Source of the DNA: Pseudoclavibacter helvolus
GTDB lineage: Bacteria > Actinomycetota > Actinomycetes > Actinomycetales > Microbacteriaceae
Assembly (NCBI RefSeq): GCF_014191305.1
Contig: NZ_JACHWJ010000001.1
Location: 1,054,001-1,118,000, forward strand
Length of the DNA: 64,000 nucleotides
Reading direction: 5' to 3'
Shown: one piece after another, positions 46,936 to 55,465 of the stretch
How positions within the stretch are numbered: the first letter of the stretch is position 1
Layout: the number at the start of each line of letters is the position of its first letter
The notes under the pieces: generated by a model
Told to the model about the DNA's origin: nothing
Database searches by the model: none
What the model saw: the letters and a program-made list of their open reading frames with translations, nothing else
Program-made: the position numbers and the translations under genes

Positions 46936-48289
46936 GGTGCTCCTTCTCTGCGTGCTGGTCGGCGAGGCGCTGCATGAGCGCCTCCCTCGACTCGTACGAC
47001 TCATTCGGCGTGAAGGCGACCCGATCGACTCTGCGCCCATCCATCCGCTCCACGCGGAACGTGCCAACGGGCACCTGCACCTCGTCGCCGACGGAGGGGA
47101 TGCGCTCGAGCGCGTTCATCATGAAGCCCGCGACGGTCTCGAACGGGCCATCCTCGTCGAGCTCGATGTTCAGTCGGTCACGCACCTCGTCTGGGCGCAG
47201 CATTCCGTCGAAGGTCGTGCGGCCCTTCGCACGCACGACATCGAGGTGCGCGCGGTCGTGCTCGTCGACGAGCTCGCCGACGATCTCCTCGACGAGATCC
47301 TCGAGTGTGACCACGCCGTTCGTGCCGCCGTACTCGTCGAGGACCACTGCAAGCTGGAACCCACCGGAACGCAGCTCGGCGAGGAGCGCGTCGAGGCCGA
47401 GGGTCTCAGGGACAAGGAGCGCGTCGGTCTTGATGGCCCCGACCGGGACGGTGCGGCGGCGGTCCATCGGCAGCGAGACCGCGTTCTTCAGGTGGGCGAC
47501 GCCGACGATCTCGTCGATGTCCTCGCCGGTCACGGGAAAACGCGAGTGGCCCGTCGACTTGGCCAGGTCGATGAGCTCCTGCACGGGCGCATCGACGGCG
47601 ATCGACTGCACACGAGGCCGCGGCGTCATGACATCCGCGGCGATGTGGTCCGAGAAGCGCAGCGTACGGTTGAGCAGCACGGCACGCTCACCCTCGAGGA
47701 TGCCCACGAGCGCGGACCGGCGGACCAGGCTTGACAGCTCCTCCGCCGTGCGAGCGCCGGAGAGCTCTTCCTTTGGTTCGATCCCGAAGGAGCGGATGAT
47801 GCCGTTTGCGCTGCCGTTCAGCACCGCGACTGCCGGCCGGAAGACGGTTGTGAACGCCACCTGCAGCGGAATCAGGAACTTCGCCGTCGTGCGGGGCACG
47901 GCGAGCGCGAAGTTCTTCGGAATGAGCTCGCCCACGACCATGGACAGGGCCGTCGCGATGACGATCGCAAGCACCGCGCCGACGGGACGCACCGCATCCT
48001 CTGGCAGCCCGACGGCACCGAGCGGAGTCGACAGGAGCGACGAGATCGCCGGCTCCATCGTGTACCCGGTGAGGAGAGTGGTGAGCGTGATGCCGAGCTG
48101 CGCGCTGGAGAGGTGCGTCGAGGTGTGCTTGAGCGCGTTGATCGTCGGGGTGAGCCGCTTCTCGCCGCGTTCGCGCCGCTTCTCGAGATCGTTGCGGTCG
48201 AGGTTCACGAGTGCGAACTCGGAGCCGACGAAGACACCCGTGCCAAGCGTCAGGAGGACGCCAATGCCAAGCATGACCCACTCGTTCAC
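46928..48289 (-). CDS. CNNM/CBS/CorC_HlyC-domain membrane protein
   Basis: 453 residues, GTG start with GGTGAG upstream. Membrane domain at about 1-200 (LGIGVLLTLGTGVFVGSEFALVN, LSSAQLGITLTTLLTGYTMEPA, VVGELIPKN), CBS pair at about 215-340, and a C-terminal transporter-associated domain (about 350-435) after the linker GGTNGVVTLEDLVEEIVGE. A tandem, translationally overlapped paralogue follows. The PKN motif after the third helix is conserved in both genes. Confidence 0.93.
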   Translation of the reverse strand: MNEWVMLGIGVLLTLGTGVFVGSEFALVNLDRNDLEKRRERGEKRLTPTINALKHTSTHLSSAQLGITLTTLLTGYTMEPAISSLLSTPLGAVGLPEDAVRPVGAVLAIVIATALSMVVGELIPKNFALAVPRTTAKFLIPLQVAFTTVFRPAVAVLNGSANGIIRSFGIEPKEELSGARTAEELSSLVRRSALVGILEGERAVLLNRTLRFSDHIAADVMTPRPRVQSIAVDAPVQELIDLAKSTGHSRFPVTGEDIDEIVGVAHLKNAVSLPMDRRRTVPVGAIKTDALLVPETLGLDALLAELRSGGFQLAVVLDEYGGTNGVVTLEDLVEEIVGELVDEHDRAHLDVVRAKGRTTFDGMLRPDEVRDRLNIELDEDGPFETVAGFMMNALERIPSVGDEVQVPVGTFRVERMDGRRVDRVAFTPNESYESREALMQRLADQHAEKEHRG

Positions 48290-48388
48290 GCGATCTCACC
48301 GCCGCAGCGGGTACCGGGTCGAGCGGCATGCTGAGCCCTCGCGGCACTGACGGAAAGAGGTGCGCTCACGACAACGGCAGAGAGGAAG

Positions 48389-48461
48389 GCTGAGGGCGCG
48401 GATCGCGGAGGATGGTCATCGTCCATAGTTGCCACGAAGTATATCCACGACCGCCCTCAGC
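48389..48461. repeat. 10-bp inverted repeat with a 53-nt loop
   Basis: GCTGAGGGCG (48389-48398) and CGCCCTCAGC (48452-48461) in the 181-bp gap between guaB1 (downstream end at 48471) and the CNNM gene (start at 48289). It may help terminate guaB1 or lie in the leader of the CNNM operon. I see no coding sequence in the gap. Confidence 0.45.
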
Positions 48462-48470
48462 TGACCGCGC

Positions 48471-49910
48471 CTACCAGGAAACAGGGAGGGCCTTGCCCTC
48501 TTCGTAGCCGGCTGCCGACTGGATGCCGACCTTCGCGCGCTGGCGAAACTCCAGAAGTGAGTCCGCGCCGGCGTAGGTGAACGACGAGCGGACGCCCGTC
48601 GTGATCATGTCGATCAGGTCGTCAAGGCCGGGACGCTTCGGATCGAGCATGATCTTGGACGACGAGATGCCCTCCGCGAAGAGCAGCTTGCGAGCGCGCT
48701 CGTATGGCTCGAGGTCTCCGAAGCGCGCCTCAACGGCCTTCGTTGATGCCATTCCGAACGACTCCTTGAACCAGTTGCCCGCCTCATCGGTCCGGACCGT
48801 GCCAGGTGCCTCGACGGTGCCTGCGAACCACGAGCCGATCATGACGGCGGATCCGCCTGCTGCCAGTGCGAGCGCGACATCGCGCGGGTAGCGCACTCCT
48901 CCGTCGGCCCAGACTCGAGCGCCGAGGGCGTGCGCGGTCTCTGAAGTTTCCAGGACCGCGGAGAACTGGGGGCGACCGACTGCGGTCATCATGCGGGTCG
49001 TGCACATCGCGCCGGGGCCGACGCCGACCTTGATGATGCTGGCGCCCGCCGACACGAGGTCGTGCACTCCGCTGCCGCTGACGACGTTGCCCGCGACGAT
49101 GGGAACGCCGAGCTCGGCACCCCGCACAGCCTCGATCGCGCGGAGCATGCTCCCCTGGTGCCCGTGTGCCGTGTCCAGGACCAGCACGTCAGCACCGGCT
49201 TCCACGAGCGCTCGTGCCCGTTCGAGCGCGTTCCGCGACACGCCGACCGCGACCGCGACCCGCAGTCGGCCCTGCGCATCCAAAGCCGGCTGATAGATCG
49301 TGCTGCGCAGCGCGCCGCTCGCAGTCACCGTCGCGAGCGAGCCGCTCTCGGTGCGGACAGGCGCGAAGCTCTCGCCCGCGGAAGCAAACGAGTTGAACAC
49401 CGCACGCGAATCCCTTGCGAGGTCAACAGGCACCTCATCGACGAAGTGGTGGCTCAGATCCGAGAGGACGGCGTCACTCGGGACACGCGCGAGCGTCGAC
49501 GCCTGCAGGACTCCCAGGACGTCCCCGTTAGAGGCGAGCACGGAGACTCCGAAACCTGCAACGGGCGGGACGAGTTCGAGCACCGCGCCGACCATGGAGT
49601 CACCGGATGCGGTAAAGGGGGTGTCGAGCACCGGGTCCTGCGACTTCACCCAGCTGATCGCCGTCTGAAGCTCCTCAAGAGACATGTCCTGTGGAAGTAC
49701 GCCGAGCCCTCCGCGGCGCGCGATCGCCGCGGCCATGCGGGGGCCGGTCACCGCGTTCATGTTCGACGCGACGAGCGGGATCGTCATGCCGGTGCCGTCG
49801 TCTGGGGCGAGCGAGACGTTGAGCCTCGACCCCACATCGGATCGACTCGGGATGAGAAACACATCGGAGTACGTGAGCTCGTGGTGGGGGGCTGGACCAG
49901 AGAAGTGCAT
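48471..49910 (-). CDS. guaB1: GuaB1-type IMPDH family protein (probable GMP reductase)
   Basis: 479 residues from the ATG at 49910 (GGAGG two nt upstream and TATTCT 7 nt upstream, so either leadered or leaderless). IMPDH/GMPR TIM barrel with a CBS pair (about 95-200). Catalytic Cys in GVGPGAMCTTRMMT and the flap region GMASTKAVEARFG. This subtype matches mycobacterial GuaB1, shown biochemically to be a GMP reductase with a CBS domain; if conserved it recycles GMP to IMP. The sequence differs from GuaB2, the true IMP dehydrogenase, which is not in this window. Confidence 0.85.
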   Translation of the reverse strand: MHFSGPAPHHELTYSDVFLIPSRSDVGSRLNVSLAPDDGTGMTIPLVASNMNAVTGPRMAAAIARRGGLGVLPQDMSLEELQTAISWVKSQDPVLDTPFTASGDSMVGAVLELVPPVAGFGVSVLASNGDVLGVLQASTLARVPSDAVLSDLSHHFVDEVPVDLARDSRAVFNSFASAGESFAPVRTESGSLATVTASGALRSTIYQPALDAQGRLRVAVAVGVSRNALERARALVEAGADVLVLDTAHGHQGSMLRAIEAVRGAELGVPIVAGNVVSGSGVHDLVSAGASIIKVGVGPGAMCTTRMMTAVGRPQFSAVLETSETAHALGARVWADGGVRYPRDVALALAAGGSAVMIGSWFAGTVEAPGTVRTDEAGNWFKESFGMASTKAVEARFGDLEPYERARKLLFAEGISSSKIMLDPKRPGLDDLIDMITTGVRSSFTYAGADSLLEFRQRAKVGIQSAAGYEEGKALPVSW

Positions 49911-49977
49911 GACCTCCAGAATACGTTGCCGCACCCCGGAACGACCCACTTTCGCGCAGAGCGCTCGCCAAGCGCGT

Positions 49978-49983
49978 TAGGCT
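49978..49983 (+). promoter_or_regulatory. possible -10 element for kgd
   Basis: TAGGCT lies 9 nt before an ATG at 49993, which opens a 25-codon reading frame, and 71 nt before the kgd GTG start. Confidence 0.35.
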
Positions 49984-49992
49984 GTTCACTCG

Positions 49993-50070
49993 ATGGGGTC
50001 GCCGCCCAGATTCGGCGCGTCCCGCATCACTAGACGAACGCGAGACGAACTCAGGTGGCGAGTCATTTGA
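49993..50070 (+). CDS. candidate leader peptide overlapping the kgd start
   Basis: 25-codon frame beginning ATG GGG TCG and ending TGA, in a different frame from kgd and overlapping its GTG start by 16 nt. The peptide is Arg-rich (RITRRTRDELRWR). It is supported only by a TAGGCT hexamer 9 nt upstream, like the leaderless starts nearby, and by the lack of a Shine-Dalgarno for kgd. Could equally be chance. Confidence 0.25.
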   Translation: MGSPPRFGASRITRRTRDELRWRVI

Positions 50071-53000
50071 CCAGTGCGGGTACAGACGAAGCAAAGTCCG
50101 ATTTCGGGGCCAACGATTGGCTCGTCGAAGAGATGTACGAGAAGTACGTCAAGGACCCGAAGAGTGTCGACGAGGCCTGGTGGCCGACACTCGAGCAGTA
50201 CGCCAAGCAGCAGAGCGCTGCTCCGGTGAAGTCGACGCCCGCGGCCCAGCCCGCGAAGGCGCAGACCACTCCGAACCCTGAGGCCGAGGCGAAGAAGCCC
50301 ACGGCGGAAGGGGAGGCGCGCAAGCAGGCGAAGACGACTGCCGCGGCTCCGCAGGAGAAGCTCATCCCAGCGGATGCACCGGCCGCTGACAAAGAGAAGG
50401 CACCGTCGCGCGAGAACGTCGTGTCTCCGCTCAAGGGCATGGCGAAGGCCATCGCCAAGAACATGGACATCTCGCTGCAGGTGCCGACGGCGACGAGCTA
50501 CCGCGAGATTCCCGCGAAGCTCATGATCGACAACCGCATCGTGATCAACAACCACCTCCGCCGCACCCGCGGTGGCAAGGTCTCGTTCACGCACCTCATC
50601 GGCTGGGCGCTCGTCAAGGCGCTCATCAAGTTCCCGAGCATGAACGTCTACTACGACGAGATCGACGGCAAGCCGTCGGCGATCGAGCCGGCCCACGTCA
50701 ACCTCGGCATCGCGATCGATGTGCCGAAGCCCGACGGAACCCGTGCGCTTGTCGTGCCGAGCATCAAGCAGGCGGAGACGCTCAACTTCCGCGAGTTCCT
50801 GGGTGCGTACGAGGAGCTCATCAAGCGCGGCCGCCAGAACAAGCTCAGCGGCGACGACTACGCCGGCACCACGATCTCGCTCACGAACCCCGGCGGAATG
50901 GGCACGCTCCAGTCCGTACCGAGGCTCATGAAGGGCCAGGGCGCCATCATCGGCGCCGGCGCGCTCGACTACCCGGCCTCCTACCAGGGCATGGCGCAGC
51001 ACGTCATCGACGACCTCGCAATCTCCAAGCGACTCACCATCTCGAGCACCTACGACCACCGCGTCATCCAGGGTGCGGGCTCCGGTGAGTTCCTCAAGCT
51101 CGTGCACGAGCACCTCACGGGCCAGCACAACTTCTACGAGGAGATCTTCGCCTCGCTGCGCATCCCGTACAAGCCCGTCGTGTGGTCGCAGGACGTCCAC
51201 GTCGACCTTGCGGCCGCGATCAACAAGACGGCGCGCGTGCAGCAGCTCATCAACATGTACCGCGTGCGCGGCCACATGATGGCGGACATCGACCCGCTGC
51301 AGTACGTGCAGCGCACGCACCCCGACCTCGAGATCGAGAACCACGGGCTCACCTTCTGGGACCTCGAGCGCGAATTCGTCGCCGACGGTTTCGGCGGAAG
51401 CCAGCGGATGCTGAAGCTCCGCGAGATTCTCGGGATCCTCCGCGACTCGTACTGCCGCACGATCGGCATTGAGTACATGCACATCCAGGACCCGGAGCAG
51501 CGCGCCTGGTTCCAGGACGAACTCGAGCACCCGTACACGAAGCCCACACACGAAGAGCAGATGCGCATCCTCAACAAGCTCAACGAGGCTGAGGCATTCG
51601 AGACGTTCCTGCAGACCAAGTACGTCGGCCAGAAGCGCTTCTCGCTCGAGGGCTCCGAATCGGTCATCTCGCTGCTCGACACGATCATCCAGGGCGCTGC
51701 GGAGGAAGACCTCGACGAGGTCGCCATCGGCATGGCCCACCGCGGTCGCCTCAACGTGCTGACGAACATCGCAGGCAAGACCTATGGCCAGATCTTCCGC
51801 GAGTTCGAGGGCGTCCAGTCCAGCTCGGGCCGCGGCAACTCTGGTGACGTGAAGTACCACCTCGGCATCGAGGGCACGTTCACGGCCGCTTCGGGCGCGA
51901 CGATCCCCGTGTACCTCGCCGCCAACCCCTCCCACCTCGAGGCCGTCAACGCTGTGCTCGAGGGCATCGTGCGCGGCAAGCTCGACCGCAAGGCCGACGG
52001 CCGGGACGCGGTCCTGCCGATCCTCATCCACGGCGACGCCGCGATGGCTGGCCAGGGTGTCGTCTATGAGACGATGCAGATGTCCCAGCTGCGCGCGTAC
52101 CGCACGGGCGGCACGATTCACGTCAACATCAACAACCAGGTCGGCTTCACCACGACACCGAGGGATGCCCGCTCGTCGATGTACTCGACCGACGTGGCCA
52201 AGGCCATCTCGGCGCCCGTCTTCCACGTGAACGGCGACGACCCAGAGTCCGTCGCGCGTGTCGCGGAGCTCGCGTTCGCGTACCGCCAGCGTTTCAAGCG
52301 GGACGTGGTCATCGACCTCATCTCGTACCGCCGCCGCGGCCACAACGAGGGCGACGACCCCTCGATGACGCAGCCCCTCATGTACAACCTCATCGAGGCG
52401 AAGCGCTCCGTGCGCAAGCTGTACGCCGAGGCGCTCGTCGGACGTGGCGACATCACGCAGGACGAGTTCGACGCGGCGCAGAAGGACTTCCACGACCGCC
52501 TTGAGCGGGCCTTCGCGGAGACGCACCAGGCGCAGACGCAGTCGACGCCCATCTCGGCCGCCGAGCTCTCGGCCGTCGGGTCTCGCGAGGAGAACCATCG
52601 CTCCGAGCCGGATTCGACCGCGGTTGCCCGCGAGGTCGTCGAGATCATCGGCGACGCGCACGGCAACCCGCCAGAGGGCTTCTCGGTGCACACGAAGCTC
52701 AAGGCGGTCCTCTCCAAGCGCGAGCAGATGAGCCGGGAGGGTGGCATTGACTGGGCCTTCGGCGAGCTGCTCGCCCTCGGCTCGCTGCTCATGGAGGGCA
52801 CGCCCGTGCGCATGTCCGGCCAGGACTCCCGCCGTGGAACGTTCGTGCAGCGCCACGCGTTGTTCCACGACCGCCTCAACGGCCAGAACTGGCTGCCGCT
52901 CGCGAACCTCAGCGACAACCAGGCGCCGATCTCGATCTACGACTCGTTCCTGAGCGAGTACGCGGTGCTCGGCTTCGAGTACGGCTACTCGGTCGAGCGC

Positions 53001-53768
53001 CCGGATGCCCTCGTGCTCTGGGAAGCGCAGTTCGGCGACTTCGTCAACGGCGCACAGACGATCATTGACGAGTTCATCTCGGCGTCTGAGCAGAAATGGA
53101 ACCAGCGTTCGAGCGTCGTGCTGCTGCTCCCCCACGGCTACGAGGGCCAGGGCCCCGACCACTCGTCCGCCCGCATCGAGCGCTTCCTGACGCTCGCAGC
53201 GGAGGAGAACATGACGGTCGCGATGCCGTCGACGCCCGCGTCGCACTTCCACCTGCTGCGTCGCCAGGCGTATGCACGCCCTCGCAAGCCGCTCGTCATC
53301 TTCACGCCGAAGTCCATGCTGCGCCTGCGCAGCGCGGTCTCGCCAGTGGAGGACTTCACGCAAGGTTCATTCCGCCCCGTCCTCGACGACGAGCGGATCA
53401 CCGACAAGGCCGCCGTGCGTCGGGTCGTGCTGCATGCAGGCAAGCTGCACTACGACCTCCGTGCTGAGCTCGACAAGCGTGAGGACTCGACGGTCGCCCT
53501 CGTGCGGCTCGAGCAGTTCTACCCGATGCCGGGCGAGGAGATCAACCGCATCCTCGCCGAGTACCCGAACGCCGAGATCGTGTACGCCCAGGACGAGCCC
53601 GAGAACCAGGGCGCTTGGCCGTTCATCCGCACGCACCTCGCGCCGATGCTCGAGGGTCGCACGATCCGCGCGGTCACCCGCCCCGAGTCGTCTGCGCCTT
53701 CCGTCGGCACGATGAAGGCGCACCAGCGCCAGCAGGCCGAGCTCATCGAGGGTGTGCTCGCCGAGTAG
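50055..53768 (+). CDS. kgd: multifunctional 2-oxoglutarate metabolism enzyme (E2-E1o; alpha-ketoglutarate decarboxylase/dehydrogenase)
   Basis: 1237 residues, GTG start without Shine-Dalgarno. Residues 1-40 are the E1 N-terminal helix (GANDWLVEEMYEKYVKDPKS), 50-110 a Pro/Ala/Lys linker, about 115-360 a catalytic E2 succinyltransferase domain (YDHRVIQGAGSGEFL with catalytic His), and 370-1237 the thiamine-diphosphate E1o (GMAHRGRLNVL, GDAAMAGQGVVYET, NNQVGFTTT). This fusion is the actinobacterial OdhA/Kgd form; no lipoyl domain is present, so E3 and lipoyl come from other proteins. FHA-protein (OdhI/GarA) control is known in relatives. Confidence 0.96.
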   Translation: MASHLTSAGTDEAKSDFGANDWLVEEMYEKYVKDPKSVDEAWWPTLEQYAKQQSAAPVKSTPAAQPAKAQTTPNPEAEAKKPTAEGEARKQAKTTAAAPQEKLIPADAPAADKEKAPSRENVVSPLKGMAKAIAKNMDISLQVPTATSYREIPAKLMIDNRIVINNHLRRTRGGKVSFTHLIGWALVKALIKFPSMNVYYDEIDGKPSAIEPAHVNLGIAIDVPKPDGTRALVVPSIKQAETLNFREFLGAYEELIKRGRQNKLSGDDYAGTTISLTNPGGMGTLQSVPRLMKGQGAIIGAGALDYPASYQGMAQHVIDDLAISKRLTISSTYDHRVIQGAGSGEFLKLVHEHLTGQHNFYEEIFASLRIPYKPVVWSQDVHVDLAAAINKTARVQQLINMYRVRGHMMADIDPLQYVQRTHPDLEIENHGLTFWDLEREFVADGFGGSQRMLKLREILGILRDSYCRTIGIEYMHIQDPEQRAWFQDELEHPYTKPTHEEQMRILNKLNEAEAFETFLQTKYVGQKRFSLEGSESVISLLDTIIQGAAEEDLDEVAIGMAHRGRLNVLTNIAGKTYGQIFREFEGVQSSSGRGNSGDVKYHLGIEGTFTAASGATIPVYLAANPSHLEAVNAVLEGIVRGKLDRKADGRDAVLPILIHGDAAMAGQGVVYETMQMSQLRAYRTGGTIHVNINNQVGFTTTPRDARSSMYSTDVAKAISAPVFHVNGDDPESVARVAELAFAYRQRFKRDVVIDLISYRRRGHNEGDDPSMTQPLMYNLIEAKRSVRKLYAEALVGRGDITQDEFDAAQKDFHDRLERAFAETHQAQTQSTPISAAELSAVGSREENHRSEPDSTAVAREVVEIIGDAHGNPPEGFSVHTKLKAVLSKREQMSREGGIDWAFGELLALGSLLMEGTPVRMSGQDSRRGTFVQRHALFHDRLNGQNWLPLANLSDNQAPISIYDSFLSEYAVLGFEYGYSVERPDALVLWEAQFGDFVNGAQTIIDEFISASEQKWNQRSSVVLLLPHGYEGQGPDHSSARIERFLTLAAEENMTVAMPSTPASHFHLLRRQAYARPRKPLVIFTPKSMLRLRSAVSPVEDFTQGSFRPVLDDERITDKAAVRRVVLHAGKLHYDLRAELDKREDSTVALVRLEQFYPMPGEEINRILAEYPNAEIVYAQDEPENQGAWPFIRTHLAPMLEGRTIRAVTRPESSAPSVGTMKAHQRQQAELIEGVLAE

Positions 53769-53781
53769 CCCTTGCATCGCG

Positions 53782-53822
53782 AAAAGGCGCCAGCCCCGAG
53801 GAAATCGGGGCTGGCGCCTTTT
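53782..53822. terminator. strong terminator after kgd
   Basis: Perfect 18-bp stem (AAAAGGCGCCAGCCCCGA and its complement) with a 5-nt loop and four T after the right arm. The A run on the left arm makes it able to work on both strands, between kgd and the convergent gene at 53845. Confidence 0.92.
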
Positions 53823-53844
53823 CTTCGTGCGTTGGGGGCGGCTG

Positions 53845-54381
53845 CTAGCGGCCGGTCAGGAGGGCCACCGCATCGTCCAGGTACGCCGCGAGCGGCTCGA
53901 CGCTGCTTGCGCCGAGGCCGGCCTGGTCACCAGGGACTGCGCCCCAGTGCAGCACAACCTCGCCGTCGACGACTTCGAGTCCTGGATGAGCCTCAGCGCC
54001 CTGGCCGTGAGACAGGTGGATGCTCATCGCCCCGTAGTTGACGGTCTCGCCGAGCTCGAAGCCGGAACGCAGCGCGGCAAGTTGCACGCGTCGGCGCTCC
54101 GCCGCAAGCGCCGACTGCTCGCTGTAGTGATCCGGCTGCTTCGCGACTCGGATCACTGACCCGACCCGGAAGAGGGCTCCGCTCTCGTCGAGGAGAAGTT
54201 CGCGCAGCCGCCAGACTCGCGAGATTCGGCGCATGACCGGGCTCCGCCGAATCCCGAGCAACGGCCTTCGCTCGACAAGCTCGCCGAGCGTCTCCCGCCG
54301 CGCATCCCGAAGCCTGAGCTCCGCGACCGCTTCTTCGATGCGCGCCGAGAGTCGGAGCCAGGCGTCAGTGTCAGGAGTCAT
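53845..54381 (-). CDS. conserved hypothetical protein, unknown function
   Basis: 178 residues; no family recognised with confidence. A basic helical first half (ELVERRPLLGIRRSPVMRRISRVWRLRELLL), a beta-rich middle (GALFRVGSVIRVAK), and an acidic/hydrophobic C-terminus. There are no Cys, no signal peptide and no membrane helix. The ATG has no visible Shine-Dalgarno. It starts 31 nt after the rsrA stop on the same strand and could be co-transcribed with sigR-rsrA. Codon use matches the surroundings, so I take it as a real gene. Confidence 0.6.
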   Translation of the reverse strand: MTPDTDAWLRLSARIEEAVAELRLRDARRETLGELVERRPLLGIRRSPVMRRISRVWRLRELLLDESGALFRVGSVIRVAKQPDHYSEQSALAAERRRVQLAALRSGFELGETVNYGAMSIHLSHGQGAEAHPGLEVVDGEVVLHWGAVPGDQAGLGASSVEPLAAYLDDAVALLTGR

Positions 54382-54412
54382 AGGAGGTGCTGAGCGTCGG
54401 AGCGACCACGCC

Positions 54413-54673
54413 CTAGTTCGCGACGGGCGTGCCGTGCGTGCGCTGGATGTTCCGAAGCTGGTCGAGGACGTGCAGTCGAAGCTCCTCCGGGGCGCGCTCC
54501 TTGCAGGCTCGCTGCACGACCTCCATGAGCGAGCGGTTCACGTGGAGCTCGCTCTCGCAGTCCTTGCAGTGCTCAAGGTGCTCGCGAATGTCGCTCGCAT
54601 CCGTACTCGCGAGCTCGTTGCGCAGGTACTCCTCAAGAGCGTCCTTGGCTTTCTCGCAACCGCAATCGGTCAT
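54413..54673 (-). CDS. rsrA: zinc-binding anti-sigma factor, RsrA family
   Basis: 86 residues. The ZAS motif HX3CX2C is present as His32, Cys36, Cys39 (HLEHCKDC), with extra Cys4, Cys6 and Cys57. In Streptomyces RsrA these thiols form a disulfide under oxidation, release zinc and free SigR. Its ATG overlaps the sigR stop (ATGA), the standard sigR-rsrA coupling. Confidence 0.93.
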   Translation of the reverse strand: MTDCGCEKAKDALEEYLRNELASTDASDIREHLEHCKDCESELHVNRSLMEVVQRACKERAPEELRLHVLDQLRNIQRTHGTPVAN

Positions 54674-55305
54674 TTCTTGGTCCCTGCTTCCTGCTCGTCC
54701 CCGTCCAGGGGCGGAATAATGCCGTTCTCTCGCGCGTACCCGGTGAGGCGTTCGCGAAGCAGTCGCCTGCCGCGGTGGAGCCGCGACATGACGGTGCCGA
54801 CGGGGGTCTTCATGATGTCTGCGATCTCCTTGTAGGAGAAGCCCTCAACGTCCGCGAGGAACACCGCGAGGCGGAAGTCCTCTGGGATCGCCTGGAGGGC
54901 GTCCTTCACCGTCGAATCGGGGAGATGATCGATGGCTTCGGCCTCGGCCGAGCGGGACGAGGTTTGAGCCGTCGCCGACTCGGCGCCACCGAGTTGCCAG
55001 TCCTCGAGGTCCTCGAGCGCGTTCGCGTACGGCTCGCGCTGCTTCTTCCGATACGAGTTGATGAAGAGGTTCGTGAGGATTCGGTAGAGCCACGCCTTGA
55101 GGTTCGTCCCCTGCTCGAAGCGCCCGAACGCGACGAAGGCCTTCACGAAGGTCTCCTGCACGAGGTCCTGCGCATCTGCGGGGTTTCGAGTCATGCGCAT
55201 GGCCGCCGCGTACAACTGGTCGATGTACTGCAGCGCCTGCTCCTCGAACAGCTGCCGGAGTTCGTCCTGATCTGGGGTCGCCTGGGGCGACTTCTGCTCA
55301 CTCAT
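54670..55305 (-). CDS. sigR: ECF RNA polymerase sigma factor SigR/SigH
   Basis: 211 residues from the ATG at 55305. Sigma region 2 at about 20-95 ([35 protein letters not shown], seen in part) and region 4 at about 140-190 ([45 protein letters not shown]). It belongs to the thiol-oxidative-stress ECF group and is paired with rsrA. TACACT lies 8 nt before the ATG. I looked for the GGAAT-N18-GTT SigR autoregulatory promoter upstream and did not find a clear one. Confidence 0.93.
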   Translation of the reverse strand: MSEQKSPQATPDQDELRQLFEEQALQYIDQLYAAAMRMTRNPADAQDLVQETFVKAFVAFGRFEQGTNLKAWLYRILTNLFINSYRKKQREPYANALEDLEDWQLGGAESATAQTSSRSAEAEAIDHLPDSTVKDALQAIPEDFRLAVFLADVEGFSYKEIADIMKTPVGTVMSRLHRGRRLLRERLTGYARENGIIPPLDGDEQEAGTKK

Positions 55306-55465
55306 TACGCGTGAGTGTACTGCCGTGCGCCTCTCGGCGGCTTGACGCCTCGGCGGCGCGAGCGTTGTCTGCAAGGGCAGCCCTCCTCTTCGGTGTGTGG
55401 CGGATGTCTGGCGGAATCGGATTTCCGGGTGGTGCGAGCGCCACTGGCGGTATCGTTGTCAACCA

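Noticed and set aside
49986-53363. A 1125-codon minus-strand open frame opposite kgd
   Set aside because: The longest antisense frame in the window, but it mirrors kgd codons (Val/Arg/Asp/Leu bias) and has no family motif.
55306-55465. SigR autoregulatory promoter upstream of sigR
   Set aside because: No GGAAT-N18-GTT arrangement is found toward sigR in the 160-bp gap.
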